From Chrysomallon squamiferum (lineage: Eukaryota > Mollusca > Gastropoda > Neomphalida > Peltospiridae), in the NCBI GenBank assembly GCA_012295275.1, contig CM022671.1:14313956-14377955 (forward strand): a DNA stretch of 64,000 bases, written 5' to 3'. Both the position numbers and the translations under genes were made by a program. Numbering within the stretch: position 1 is the stretch's first letter; every line of letters begins with the position of its first letter. Positions 36,973 through 49,909 of this stretch are shown one piece after another. Below the pieces are notes generated by a model, which was not told the DNA's origin, ran no database searches, and saw only the letters and a program-made list of their open reading frames with translations.

Positions 36973-39900
36973 TTATAAGGGTCCATATCCAGCATTCATC
37001 ATAGCATTTTCCTGCAAAACAAAGCAATAAAATTACCATTTTAATAAGATCAAAACCAAAGTTCAAACTGATTTATTTTCATACTTCTTTATATGATTCT
37101 TATGATCATAAAGTAGGTATAAATAAAGGTTAATTTCACGAAAGCACCAAACATTTTTTTATTTTGAATTATTTCACATATAAGATGAATAAAAAAAATA
37201 ACAAAGAGGATATTACATTAACAGCAAAATATCTTTTATACAAACTTCTTGGATGCTCAATAATTAACTTACCATCAAATCATAAAATGTTTTTGTGACA
37301 ACACTTTCAAAGAACTGTAATTCCTTTTGAAATATGGCTCCTTTCAGTCCTTGTTTACGATACTTCAGTTCAAGGTTATCCATGACAAGACTGTTAATTC
37401 TCCGCCCTTCATGCACATCACGAGCTTTTTTATACAGATCCAGACTCCCCACACAGTCCAGCAGATAATCATAGTTCTAACAACAACAGTGAACCATGAG
37501 ATGACATTTTCTAAATTTCTACCATTTTCATAAAACATTTTGTGTTAAAAAAAAAGAGGATATATCCATAATGTTATACTTAAAGAACATTTTGTAAAAA
37601 AAAAAAAAAAAAAAAAATAAAATAATAATAATAATAAAAAAAAAAAAAAATTAAGTCAGTGGTTTTCTGAATTTATGTAGTAGTTTAGATCACAAAATAA
37701 ATGTGTTTTCATAATTACAGTATAATTATATCTACACAGCATTTTAATTTTTACATGTTTGTTGCAATCTGAACAAATTCTAGATGTCACTTACTGGTAA
37801 TTCTGGAATTTCATCAAACTCATAGTGTCCATCCCATAATGTCACTGAAATACTGCCAGTGTCCTACAAAAGATTATGTTAATTATAACAATACCAAATT
37901 CTTGTTTTGGTGTTAACAATATTCAGTACATAGAATTACAAATTTGTGATGAAATATTTTAAGTTCTTCTGCATTTTTATTGCTGTTTATTTATTTACTT
38001 CTTTTTTTTTTCTTTCTTTTTTTTTTTTTTTTTTTTTTTTTTTTCTCATGGTGGAAATATTTAGGTTATTTTTGTAAAAGAATACTAACTAAAAACTTTA
38101 TCACAACAATGGTGAACTTTAAAGCTTATCATACAATGTCTTCTTTGTAATAACATTCAACAATATTTTCACCTGAGATTTTTGTGATAGGTTTTAAATG
38201 TCAGAACACAAGAAAATGTAAAACATTTGATCAAATGAGTAAATACTGATAATCTGAAGGCATAAATATAGTAAGAGTTACACACGTGTCTGTTATCAGA
38301 TGTCCAGATCTGTCTCTGAAGCACAGAGTACACCGATCCCATACTCAGCTCCTCCAGAATCTCTGCTGACGGATTTCCTTTCATCACCGGCACAAAGTGT
38401 GTCCCCATCAAAACAGAGTTTCTAAAAAATACCAATAAACAAATACGTTTTAAAAAGCCTTCTTAAAATAGTTTTTCTTTTCTTTTTTTTTCATTGGTGT
38501 TAGCAAGAGCATTTTAAAAATAATTTTGGTTTGCCTGAAATAAATTAAAATGTTGTTTTTCTACAAGTTTTAACATTTAATTATTTTTCAGTGTGACTGA
38601 TTTTATATATTTCTTAATCACTGCTGCTTTTTTATCCAGAATAATTGTTATTTTAAGTATAACGCTAAATAAATAAATGAAAAGGAGAAAAACAAAAAAG
38701 AATAACAAAACATGTTGGGTTTTTTTGTGTGTGTATTATGGTTTTTATAAAATATTTTACGCTGGAATCTAATTCTCACCCTTCGAACAATGGAACAGCT
38801 GCCCAGCCTAAAATATGTTCATCTCTCAATTCTACCTCTGTCCCATCTTCAGCCAGCAGTTTGCCTGGACTCTTGTGATCAGGACGTGGCTGATACATCA
38901 CTTTTAAACCAAACACCTGGATAATCAGACAACTGAAAGGATCTGAAGATGGGTGAAGCTCCTAAAACAAAGATAGTTTTTACATCAAACTCATGGCACA
39001 GAAAGAAATTAATCTGATTTTGAAAGTTACAATAATGGAGACTAGTTTCATACAAAATCCTTGATATTTCACAACTATGGTTGCAGAACAATATTTCTTG
39101 GAATTAACTTAATTTGTATATATATTCTTAATGACACTAACAAGCTGAAAACAATATGATAATTGTTTATATTTATCACATTTTTGAGCACATAAATATT
39201 TTTAAAAAATGAGTGAGTTTCTTTTCATCAAAAGAAATGAAATCAGCGAGCAATAGACAACATGCTCATAATGACATTATTTTCATTTCTTTTCACTAAA
39301 GCTATGAAACTGGTATATTTGGATGGACTTAATAAAAACAAATTTCTATATGTTCTATAAGACAAATAACCAACAATGAGGTACAAACTTACCTTTGGCT
39401 GATCAGCCCATGCTGGTGCCTGCAACAGACTTTCATATATATGTTTAAGTGTGACAAACTTGGTATCCTGACCGTATGTCTGTTCTGGGGTCTGCGTTCC
39501 AAGAACTGTTTTACCAGGAGCTATTCGTGTAAGACATTCAATCAAATAGCCATCTGAAAATAGAGATTTAAAAAAAAAGATAAAAAAACTAAATATCCCT
39601 TTAATGGCACCTCTTTAGATTGTATTTTTCATGGTAATTTGGTATTACACTTTTCTATAATGATGAAATGGAAAAAAAATGCTTACTTTCAGTAAACTGT
39701 TGAAGAAATTATTCTAAACATAGGCAAAAAGCAAACCATTACTAATTAACTGAAATACAGTGCTTTGAATGGTAAAGAGCTCTAGGTGAAATGAAGCAAA
39801 CCAGTGAATTGTAAACCCTAAATCTTACTCAGAATTAAAACATAATGTGTGAGTTTGCATTATTTATATAATCTCCACACTGAATGATACAAAGTGTATG

Positions 39901-42900
39901 ATTTCACAACATTTCAAAAAAGATCCAACGTATCATAAATTAAAGTATAAACTCACCAGGAAGGCCAAATGCCTGATTGATTTTGATTTTGAGTCCAGTG
40001 CTGACTCGGTAGCGCACACATCTGATCAGACTGAGGTTAGCTGCGGGCTGGTTGGCTGGCAGCTGCTTCCTGATGTCAAGTCGATCTTTAAGCCAGGCCA
40101 GCAGCAGTGAATCAGTTCGGCCTGACAAGACGAAAACAACAATGATTATTCTTAGCATTCTGTCACTTTTAAGTCTCTTTTATACCATTTCTTTTCATTT
40201 TGAAAAGAAAATACTGAATTAAAAACATATTTAATTCCTGATATTTTATTGGTTTTAAAGATTCTTTCAATAATAAAATTAACAATGAAACTTTTTAATG
40301 ATTACCGCATAAACCAAAGAATGTTAATTCTATATCGTTACCAATTTTGACTCCTTCTATCTGCTGTAGACGTACTATCATTTCTTTCTCTGTCTTAGGA
40401 TACTGCATGCTGACACTGTAACTTTTAAATATTCTCTCCTCTGAGGTAGTGGGCGACAACTCTCAGAGAAATAGTAACCTGTAGAATACCTCGGTGCAAG
40501 CACAGGATCCTGTCAAAAATAAAATTACTATGTATATTAGTTTCGACCTTTGCTAACTTTATTGTTATAATATTACTGGAGTTGTTACAAACATGTGCAA
40601 TGAATTTTATTTAATGACTTATTATTTTTGTGTTATACTGTTAACAAAATCTCTTATGCAGAAAATACTTTTGCAAAAATTAAACTTACTAATTATCTGA
40701 ATGATGACTTCATTTGCTAACAAAACATTCTCTGTCATCTTCTGATATTAGCTAACACCAGCTTGTACAATATGGATAACCAAAAGAATACAAATATGTT
40801 AAAGATGACATTCATTGATCAAATAAGTAAATAAATAAATAATGACAAGAAACAAACCCTGACATGAGGCATCAGTCTGATGAGAATAGAACAAGCTGGG
40901 ATGGCTGTTGCATTGTCTAAATCTGAGGCTTTCAACCCAGCAACACCCTTCTTCAAATCTGGCATTCCACTTCGTAGCCTCAGTTGATGACCACCAACAC
41001 GTAACGTTCCCTTCTAAAAACAAAAAACTAAACTATACCAAATCAAGAAAATAATAACTTACAAAGAGATTATTAACCTGGGCCCCTGAATATCTCTATT
41101 TCTACATGAAAAATCATAATAAAATTAAATACATAATTAATTAATGAACTTATATGTAAACATCAAATGTTATTTTAATATTTAAACATTAACCAGTTAT
41201 CTTAATCAAGTTTTTGTGTATTTGTTTAATTCAGATATGTTCAACAATGTTGCTAACAATCATTAAACTTTCTAAATATAATTTTAAAAATCCGTTAAAC
41301 ACTGAAACTAAATGTTGAAACTATGATATTAATTTACCTTTCCACGCACATTAAAAGCAGGAAATAAACAGCTTCCTATTACAACAATTTGTTCTGTAAC
41401 AATGTCCACAGAATAAACCCGAATCAAAAAGAGAGTGTTAGGGTCAGCGTTCTTGGATTCAGCGTTGATGGTCATTCTGTAACTGAACTGAGGGGACCTG
41501 GCAGAGCTGTCTGTGTCTGGAATGGCAAGGATGTCTGGCAAGTCACCCAGCTCACCAGTTTTCAGAATTCTCCCTGTCACCTGTTACAAATTAAAGTATT
41601 TTTCTTTTTAAAGTAAAATACTTGTGGCATTCAACAGTTGTAGAGTTACAATTTTATATCTCAGTTTTTCATCCAGAAATAACACTAATATATATATATA
41701 TATATGAATGGTTTATAATGTATAAACTATTATGTAACTTTAAATATTAGCTGCTCATTTAGAACCTAATTTTTCTAGGTTTTCGCTTGATTATACTGAA
41801 ATATTCATTTTTATTTGTCTTTATAAATATATATATAGATATGTTGATAATAGTCAAAATACTTTAACTGATGGTAAAATAAAATTAATGTATCTAAATT
41901 CTGAATTTACGAATTTTACATGGTTAAGGTATTTGCAGAATGCACCAGTTGCTGTAAATAACTTATTTTACAAAATGACAAGAGAGAAAAAGGAAAATAA
42001 ACAATTATATTACTTTAACAATAGAAGCATTGTCTGGAATGAAGCGAACACTGTCTATATAGAAATCAAATGGTTCACTGTTGGAGGTTGGTTTGGGATT
42101 ATTGGCAGCTGCTTGAGACTTGTGTTCCACCCAGGGACTGTTATCTTCGTCTAGGTCAGGGCTTGGCTGTGCTGGAGCAGGGCTTGGTGTGGGTGTGGTC
42201 ACTGGAAGCAACACGTTGGACTTTCTTGGTGACACCCTGCACAGATAAGTGAATAAATTATAAAAAAATACAGATATGGATTTGATGCAAACTTAAATTT
42301 AGTATCATATACCTTTACTGTATCTGCAAACGTGCGAATGAAAATTGTAACACTGCATTAAATCTTCATAATTACTTTTTAGAAGGCTGATTAACAATAT
42401 TTTATTAAATTATAAAATAAAATAAAATATATAATAAAAAAAAAGGTTTGACAATTATTAAAAGAAAAAACTTTCAGCAAACTATAGCCTTTCTCCTAAG
42501 ACATGCTGTTGTTACATTATTTATAGTGAACAAATACCACTAAAATATGTGTCCATGTCTTAAAAATATCTCTTTATGCTAAACAATGATAGTAGAACAA
42601 ATTCTCTATTTTTATAGTCATTAAACCCTCATAATTTCATGAGAATTACACATTATTAAATAAATAATCAATATACATTCAAACTGTTCTTTATAGTCAA
42701 GATTTAAGGAATATTTTAATTATCATCTCCAGATAAAATGTGGTTAAATGAAACTGTTAACTACAAGAAATTATTATACAATGTGAAAAGAGATTGTAAT
42801 TATACTATTATAGTAAACTTATACTGCATTCATATTACTTGACCCTAACCACAGATTAAGCCTGCTGAAAAAGAAAACAAGAAAGAAACAATTTATGTTT

Positions 42901-45900
42901 TCACTCACACTGGTTGTCTGTGATGTGTGTCTAAAGGTGGAGTTTGCCGTGGGATGGCCTGGACAGGTGACAAATCTCTTGGAATTTCATCGAATGGTTC
43001 ATTTCTTGGATCATAGACCATTGCACTTACCTCCGAGTTATAACCAATTATGTTACCTAAAAAATAAAAAATATTTGAAACGTTTTATCAATGTTTGTAT
43101 GAGGAATATATATTTTTTTAAATGGAAGAACAGTGCCTGATAGAATGTCCTAAGTATACTGCTTTGTTATTTTCAATTTTTTTTATATAAATGTGTTTAC
43201 AGATTTTTGTAACAAACCTTTGCTAATTTACACACTAAATGAACTCTGATCTATTAATCATTATTTATAACTGCCTGAAAAATAATGAATGAAAAGCTAC
43301 ATCTTGTGTTTTGAAAAGCTGTGAATTTAAGAAAATAAATATACCTTCAGTTTTCTCAGTGGGTGTCTGTGGCTGGGCTGTGAGGAAAGACTCGGGTAAT
43401 TCTCCAGGGTGGAGAGTGAAGGGGTGTCGCCCCACTAGCAGATTCCAGACTGGCTCAGCTGAGGTGTGACCTCCAGTTTTTCTGAACAAAGGGATGCGAG
43501 CCCACCCAACAGCTATTGTATTCAACCCTGGAAAAATATCAGTGTTTACAGTGAAAATTTTAATTTATAATCTAATTAAAAATATGAGTGAAATAAAATA
43601 AAATTAAAAACTAAATATAACAAGATGTAATTGATTATCATTTTTAACTTTTAACATTTAACAGGCTAAATACATTGATCAAGATCAATTTGTAATACTT
43701 CATTGAACTAATATTTAATTTTCAATTTCATACAAGTGCAATTTTTTATGTGATGCTGCTTTCAATTTTTGCATTTGCACCTATTTTAACACAATAGTTT
43801 TCTTAAATATTTTAATAATTAGAAAAACAGAAAATAAAGCACTACCAACATCAAAAGTTTCAAAAAATTTAATATATTTTTCTGCTACCTTCATATTCTA
43901 CATCTCTTTTGTGGTATTCTAATCTTAAAATGGCATACGGATAAGCTCCTAGTTCACGTTCAACATCAAACTGGGACAAATCAAGATTCTCATACACAAA
44001 TTTCTCTTCAGGCAGGGCTAAATGATAGACAACATTGCCATAACTGTCACTAGTGGCATGCTTAACCACAAAGCTGTGCAAAGAAAGCCGGGATCGAAGT
44101 TTGATACTGCCAAAGTAAACTCCAATAAACAGTTTTAGGTTTGATGCATCCACCTGTCCCAGCCATGACTCCTGTAGGAGAATGAAAACAAAATAATAGT
44201 AATAATATATATATATATATACATTAAAAAAAAAATTCACTTACTAACTCACTCACATATAAAATCCACACACATATACATAACAGACGAGTATGTAAGA
44301 AATATTTTTAAAAAAAAAGATTATGGACACAACAAATTTAAAACTGAAATACCTGTAAGCCTATTGCATATTAAATTAAAATGCATTTTTTATTACATGT
44401 TTATACAAATTTTCTAACTTACACTGTTATTATTAAGTGAAATAAATGTATCATTTGCTTAAATAAATAACTTCAAAAAGCTAAATAATTTTAACATGCA
44501 AATTACTGCTGACAAACCTTCTGCACAGACTCTGACGGGACTACGAGTTTTATAGTGATATCTTTGATGCCACACGGACTCAGACTTCCAGGTAAAGGGC
44601 TGGGAGTCGCTGATGATGGTGTCTGTCTGGTGTCTGGAGTCCTGAGAGAAACAGAGATGTTAACATTATATGAAAATCTGCTAAGACTTTTGTATGAAAG
44701 ACTTTTGAATGAAATATTGTATTTATAAACTGGTAAGACAGTTCATGAAATACTTTTGTATGAAATATTTTATTTATATTTGTTCAAACATTTTATTTTT
44801 AAAAAATATTTCTGTACGTATAATTATGAAACAGTATTTTAAATAATGACTTACAAAGGTCTCTGTCTGTTCTGATATGGGACTTCCATCAAGTCTTTTC
44901 CATTTTCTAGATGTATCCAGGATGCTTGTACATCACATGTGTACAGCTTGCAGGGTTCATAGAAAAATACCTGAAATACCATCACAGACAACATTTGAGC
45001 TGGATTCATTTACCATACAGTCTCAAGATGTGGACTTTAAACATATAATTCTGTTTGAAATAATTATTTCAAAATAATTTCAAATTTACTTAAATCAGCA
45101 ATAGATACTGTAAAATAAAGTTATAATAAAAAATGTAAAAGAAAACAATCTAGGCAAGCAATGTAATTGAAAATACATTTTGTTTTTCTGAAAGTTCCTA
45201 TCAACTGAAATATGCAGTAATTATTTTCTTCATTATTCCTAGTAAAAAAAGGTAATATTCTTTTTTGTAAATGATGAAAAACTTTAAGAAGTTTCTTCTA
45301 CAGAAACACACCTTTTTCATTTCCATATAATCCTGTGCCTCCATGAACTTATGCCGCAACAATTCAATCAGAGACAGGCAGAAATTGCGTAAGACAGAAT
45401 GCTGCCAGCCCTGCATGAAGCACTGATCCCAGACATACATAACTCCTGGTGTATCCAAAACACTGACAAAACCCTGCAGGTTGACAGAATCAACTTGTTC
45501 ATAATAATTCTTATATTCAAAACAGGGACAAATACACATCAAGAGAAACATGCTAAGTGAAGTGCATCGGTCACATATTCAGATAAAATATTTCATTTAA
45601 TATGAATAAGAAATCCTTTCATATATTAAACTGAATAAAATGAATGTTTTGCTTACAAAGACCATAACACAAATTTTAAAGTAAGTGAATCTCAAAAAAC
45701 CAGTGTGCACATCATTGCTCAACACAGCTAACTTACTTCACCAATCCATCGTCTGAGAAAAATGAGAGGATCTGCCAACAGTTCAGCTGACATTCCTTCT
45801 GCTTTTGTCGTTCCTGGGGTGGCTTTCAACAAGGCTTCAGCTTTGGCTTTTTCTTCATGAATAAGCTGAATGAGAAACTCCTTTAAAAGAGAAAAGTAGC

Positions 45901-47322
45901 AATAAGTTGAATAGATTAACAGATAAAAAATGTAGTATTAACAAAAACAAAAATCTCTAATATATATTCTTTGAATGTTGTTTTGAAAAATATCAATATT
46001 AGACTGATTTTGAAAACATTGTTATTAATATAATGTAATCAGGAACATAATCATTCACTAACTGCTGACATATCTACATTTATCAATGATAAAATTTTGC
46101 CCCATCTAAGAGATCATGTTATTTATTAATATTCTTCCTTACAAACCTTGGGGTTGACCTTGACATTTATACTTGATATGGCCTTGAGATGATCATGTAA
46201 TTCAGGGTCACTCTGCTGCAGAGTGTTCATCACTTGTTCAGCTATTGCAAACACTTGTGGCCATGTTGGAAAGCAGTTTGTATTCAAAAGGTCAAGATAC
46301 ATAGCCAGTTCAAACACATGCTCACCTGAAATGAAACCAATTTTTTTTTTTGTTGTTTGGTCTAATTCTTTAAAGATGGCTAGGTTAAAGAATTATGACT
46401 TTATAAATGAAAAGCTGAGGCTGATTATAAATCATAGAAAATGTACAATTTAAAAAAATATAAACAATCTTTTTTATTATTAAAGTGATCCTTAACCATT
46501 CCCCAAAATAATAATAATTTTTTTTAAAAAACATTTTGAAAGGTCAAATAAAATTAAAATAGTTTTATATTTGGTTTTAATGTAGCATATCATCTTATAT
46601 GTTTTACTGAACTAGTTTCTAACTAAATTACATCTTATACAGTGCAATTATATAATTAAATATAAAACTGATTTCAGGACTGTATTAGCCTCACCTCTGT
46701 CTAGAGACATCTCTGTGGTGTTTGTGAAAGCCAGCTGCAGAGGAAAGAGCCAGTGTATCAAGTAAGGCTCGTAACTCCGGTCATACACATACAAAACATT
46801 TAAGCAGCGTGCACTTTCTTTCATGTGATCTCCTTGTTTGTATGCTGCCATACTTGTAGTTTTAGCATAGATCTTGAAAAAAGTTTACATCCTCAGTAAT
46901 TATTAACAAAGATTATGAAAAATAATTTAATCTTTTCACTTATTTATTTAAAAAAGGAAGAATTATTTTTGAGATTCATAGGTAAAAAACTGTTTTTAAC
47001 CATATTTGGATGAGATAATATTAAAAAGGGCATTTTGGGGTCATACAAAAAAAAAAAAAAAAAAATACAAAAGAAATGCATCATTATTCTGATAGTGGAA
47101 AACAAAAATAATTACCTCAATAACAGCGTTCTCAATGAGTCCATTAATTGGAGACTGTGTTGGTCTTCTTAATCTCAACTCATTGAGACCGTGAGTGACA
47201 GCATGAGCAAACCTTTCTCTGATAATTTTTTCAACATACCTAAAAAAATAAATTGTTTTTTTCTATATAAACAAAATACAAAATACAAAATGACAATAGT
47301 AATAATAATAAAAAAAAAAAAA

Positions 47323-47353
<31 letters not shown>

Positions 47354-49536
47354 AATGTATAAATATAAAACAACAAATGAACTATATTATTATTAAAGTT
47401 CTGTGTGTACAAGATAGCTGATATATTTTAACACCCTGTGATTTGCTTACACTTCTTTCATTTTCTTCCTCTCTTTCCTGAACAAAACATCAGCCCACAT
47501 GTAAGATCTAAGTTTTCCTGGCAGCTGTCTGCCATGAAGTCGACCTGCTACGTGTTCAAATTTGCGTGGATCGTGCTCCAAGATGGCCACAACGGAGCTT
47601 CCAATAGTATCACTCTGAGGACCCCACAGAGGTGGTGGGTCACCTTCGAGATTGTGAATTGTACCTGTACAATAATAATAATAACAATTAAAAACAGTTA
47701 ACAACGACAACAGCAAACAAAAATGTGATTGGTCTTTTGAACAAGAAAGGAACAAAAGATAAAAAATTCATATCAACTCACTTTTGATTTGAGAGGTAGA
47801 AGGTTTCACTGTGGATGCAGCAGATTCGCCAGATGTCGCAGAAACTGGTTTCACTCTACTTGGAGCAGGCACCTTAAATTCTGGATATTTTTTCTTCTTG
47901 GCCAAATATTCTTTCTTTTTTTGCTGAAAAAATTAGTATTAAAAATTATTATTTTTTAACATGTACAAACTGTCAAAACAAATTTGTTGTCTTTCTATTA
48001 TGTGATCATTTCATTTTGTTTCCATACCAACCTTTGCTAATAATAAAATATGATTGAAAAAGATGAAATTTTTCACACCCCTTTTTTATATAAATCAATT
48101 ATTGATAGTTCAGTATAACATTTTGTGTCTAGTCTGTTTTAATTTCCAATGTAACAAGCATAGTACTTACTGTCAGCTGCTGTTCTTGCAGATAGAGCTC
48201 TCTGTCAAGTCCATTGATAAACACACCAAATGAATGCTGCAAAAACTCTGAATATCCAGCAGGTGATTTGTCACTACATTAAAAAAATATTAATAATTAA
48301 ACTTATTTTAACCAATGGAAGGCTCATTTTAGTTTTTTGTGACCAAAAACTCACATATATAATATGACTTTTCAAAATTAAAATTAGGTTATGTTAAAGA
48401 AAGTAAATTTATTAATAAAAAGTTTACATTAAAACACATTAAAAACACTAAGCCTCATTAAGTTTTAATTACTAATATTTTCACACTACCAATCTCACAT
48501 TATTTATGTGATTTGGACTGAACATTTACCCTGCTGCCACTTCATTAAGCATCCTTTCATAGCCCAGTTCTTTAACAGCTTTATACATCTGACTGTTGAG
48601 CCATGACTGAGCTTCAACCAGCAGCCTCTTTCGCTCTTCACCAGTCATGTTAGGTGGCTCCTGTAAGACACAGCATATGCTGCAGATTCACTATTCAAAA
48701 CTAATCTCAGTAGGGCATTCAAACAAAAATCACATGAATATGTGTTATTATAGGTATTTTTTTTTAAATTTATATATATGTATATATGTTTTGTTACAAA
48801 CAAACTGAATCACAACAATCTTTTATAATAAGTTAAACAGTAATTTCAGTTTGAAATTATCTTTTCTCCTACTCATTTTATTGTCTAATACTAATATGTT
48901 GTACAGGTTCAATGCTTACCAAAACTTGAGGCTTTCTTTTTACTGTTGGCAAATACTGTTCTAAAAACTCCCCACCAAGAACATCTAACAATGCTTCTTT
49001 CCTATCAGCATGGTCAAACTGCTTTTCAACTTTCTTTGCTAAATCTTTAGCAATTAGCTTTTCAATCTGTCATAAAGAATATTTCTCTATTTTCATATTG
49101 TTCAGTGAGGATTTTTTTTAATAATCTATATTTCATTCAGTATCAGAGATAGTTAGAATTCTTAAACATTCAAGTTGTAATTAAAAAAAGAATAAAAAAG
49201 ACGTTTAAAGGAGATAGAATCTTAAATTTATTAAAGTATAAATTAATAACGTATACAATGAAAATAATATATTCTCTATCATAAGATGACATTATGAACT
49301 GAATTATTTTTATCACCTATAGAAAGATTGAATAAAGAAGTATAACTCTCATTCCTTATACATCTAAATCTCATCTAATTAACAGCATTTATTTCAACTA
49401 TCTAAAACTGTTTGCTCACTTTGTGCCATGGAGCATCAGGCAACAATGTCTGCTGATAGCAGGAGTTCAGCCACTGCAGGTGGAAAGGTCTTTCTTCGTT
49501 TGGCTGTTTTGATGCGATTCCAGGCATCTTTATCAT
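36973..49536 (-). CDS. Uncharacterised protein with inactive TBC-like domain and about three C2-like modules
   Basis: Twenty-seven exons: 49420-49536, 48920-49066, 48530-48660, 48171-48273, 47782-47923, 47451-47664, 47116-47239, 46695-46872, 46147-46325, 45737-45880, 45312-45473, 44855-44970, 44518-44641, 43889-44171, 43345-43527, 42909-43056, 42014-42236, 41338-41580, 40858-41013, 40342-40509, 39957-40121, 39393-39553, 38780-38961, 38286-38421, 37795-37863, 37273-37476 and 36973-37011. They give about 1413 residues if one frameshift in 40342-40509 is allowed for. Residues 215-545 resemble a Rab-GAP TBC domain: LPGKLRSYMW fits motif A (R-x3-W) and VMYVWDQCFMQGW the late WD motif. The arginine-finger motif (I-x2-D-x2-R) and the glutamine-finger motif (Y-x-Q-G) are absent, so GAP activity is unlikely. 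Beta-rich C2-like modules follow at about 628-760, 880-1050 and 1105-1300, two of them with a GWA-x2-PLF strand (GWARIPLF, GWAAVPLF) resembling the C-terminus of CCDC17. I cannot name it. A scaffold or membrane-adaptor role is inference. Confidence 0.8.
37600..37651. repeat. Poly-A / (AAT)n low-complexity tract
   Basis: A long A run interrupted by AAT units, in an intron of the TBC/C2 gene. Confidence 0.85.
38008..38044. repeat. Poly-T tract
   Basis: A T-rich homopolymer of nearly 40 bp in an intron of the TBC/C2 gene. Confidence 0.85.
40342..40509 (-). other. Exon with an apparent one-base deletion (TBC/C2 gene)
   Basis: From the acceptor, the frame reads DPVLAPRYSTGYYFSESCRP and continues open to a TGA shortly before the donor. 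From about position 40470 to the donor, a different frame reads TSEERIFKSYSVSMQYPKTE and onward, and only this frame matches the phase of the next exon (39957-40121). The two frames join if one base is missing around 40440-40475. The flanking exons are intact, so this looks like an assembly error or a recent mutation rather than a dead gene. Confidence 0.7.
47300..47353. repeat. (AAT)n / (AAAT)n low-complexity tract
   Basis: AAT units pass through an A run into about seven AAAT units. It lies in an intron of the TBC/C2 gene. Confidence 0.85.
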
Positions 49537-49909
49537 GCAGTATTAGCAGTGAATCCAAACTGCAAATTCTGTCTGAGAAAATCTTATCTTGCACCCAAGT
49601 TGAAAAACGTAACAACTGTCAATTTATAACAAAGCTGTCTGTTCTTTTGTTTTATTAAACTGCAGTACAACAGCAATAACAACATTAAATATTTTTAAAT
49701 ATGCAAATCAAGCATATTTGTTACAAATATTATACCACAAATCAACTTGTTTTTTATTCAAGTGGAACGTAACAACAGAAACTAAAACATCCACAGGTAT
49801 AATTTGTACATACATGATAAGTACGGAGTAAAATTCAGATAAAATATTTACATCTCTGATATTGTAAATGATTATGTACACAGTATGAGTCTGATAGTCC
49901 TATGTAGAA
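49537..49909 (-). other. Short spacer between SPRING1 and the TBC/C2 gene
   Basis: Only about 370 bp separate the SPRING1 stop (49910) from the next start codon on the same strand. A minus-strand AATAAA at 49753-49758, about 155 bp past the SPRING1 stop, is a plausible poly(A) signal. An in-frame TAA just upstream of the TBC/C2 ATG supports that start. The downstream promoter must lie here or within SPRING1. Confidence 0.55.

Noticed and set aside
49428-49658. 76-codon plus-strand frame
   Set aside because: It lies antisense to the first coding exon of the TBC/C2 gene, whose frame joins cleanly to the following exons.
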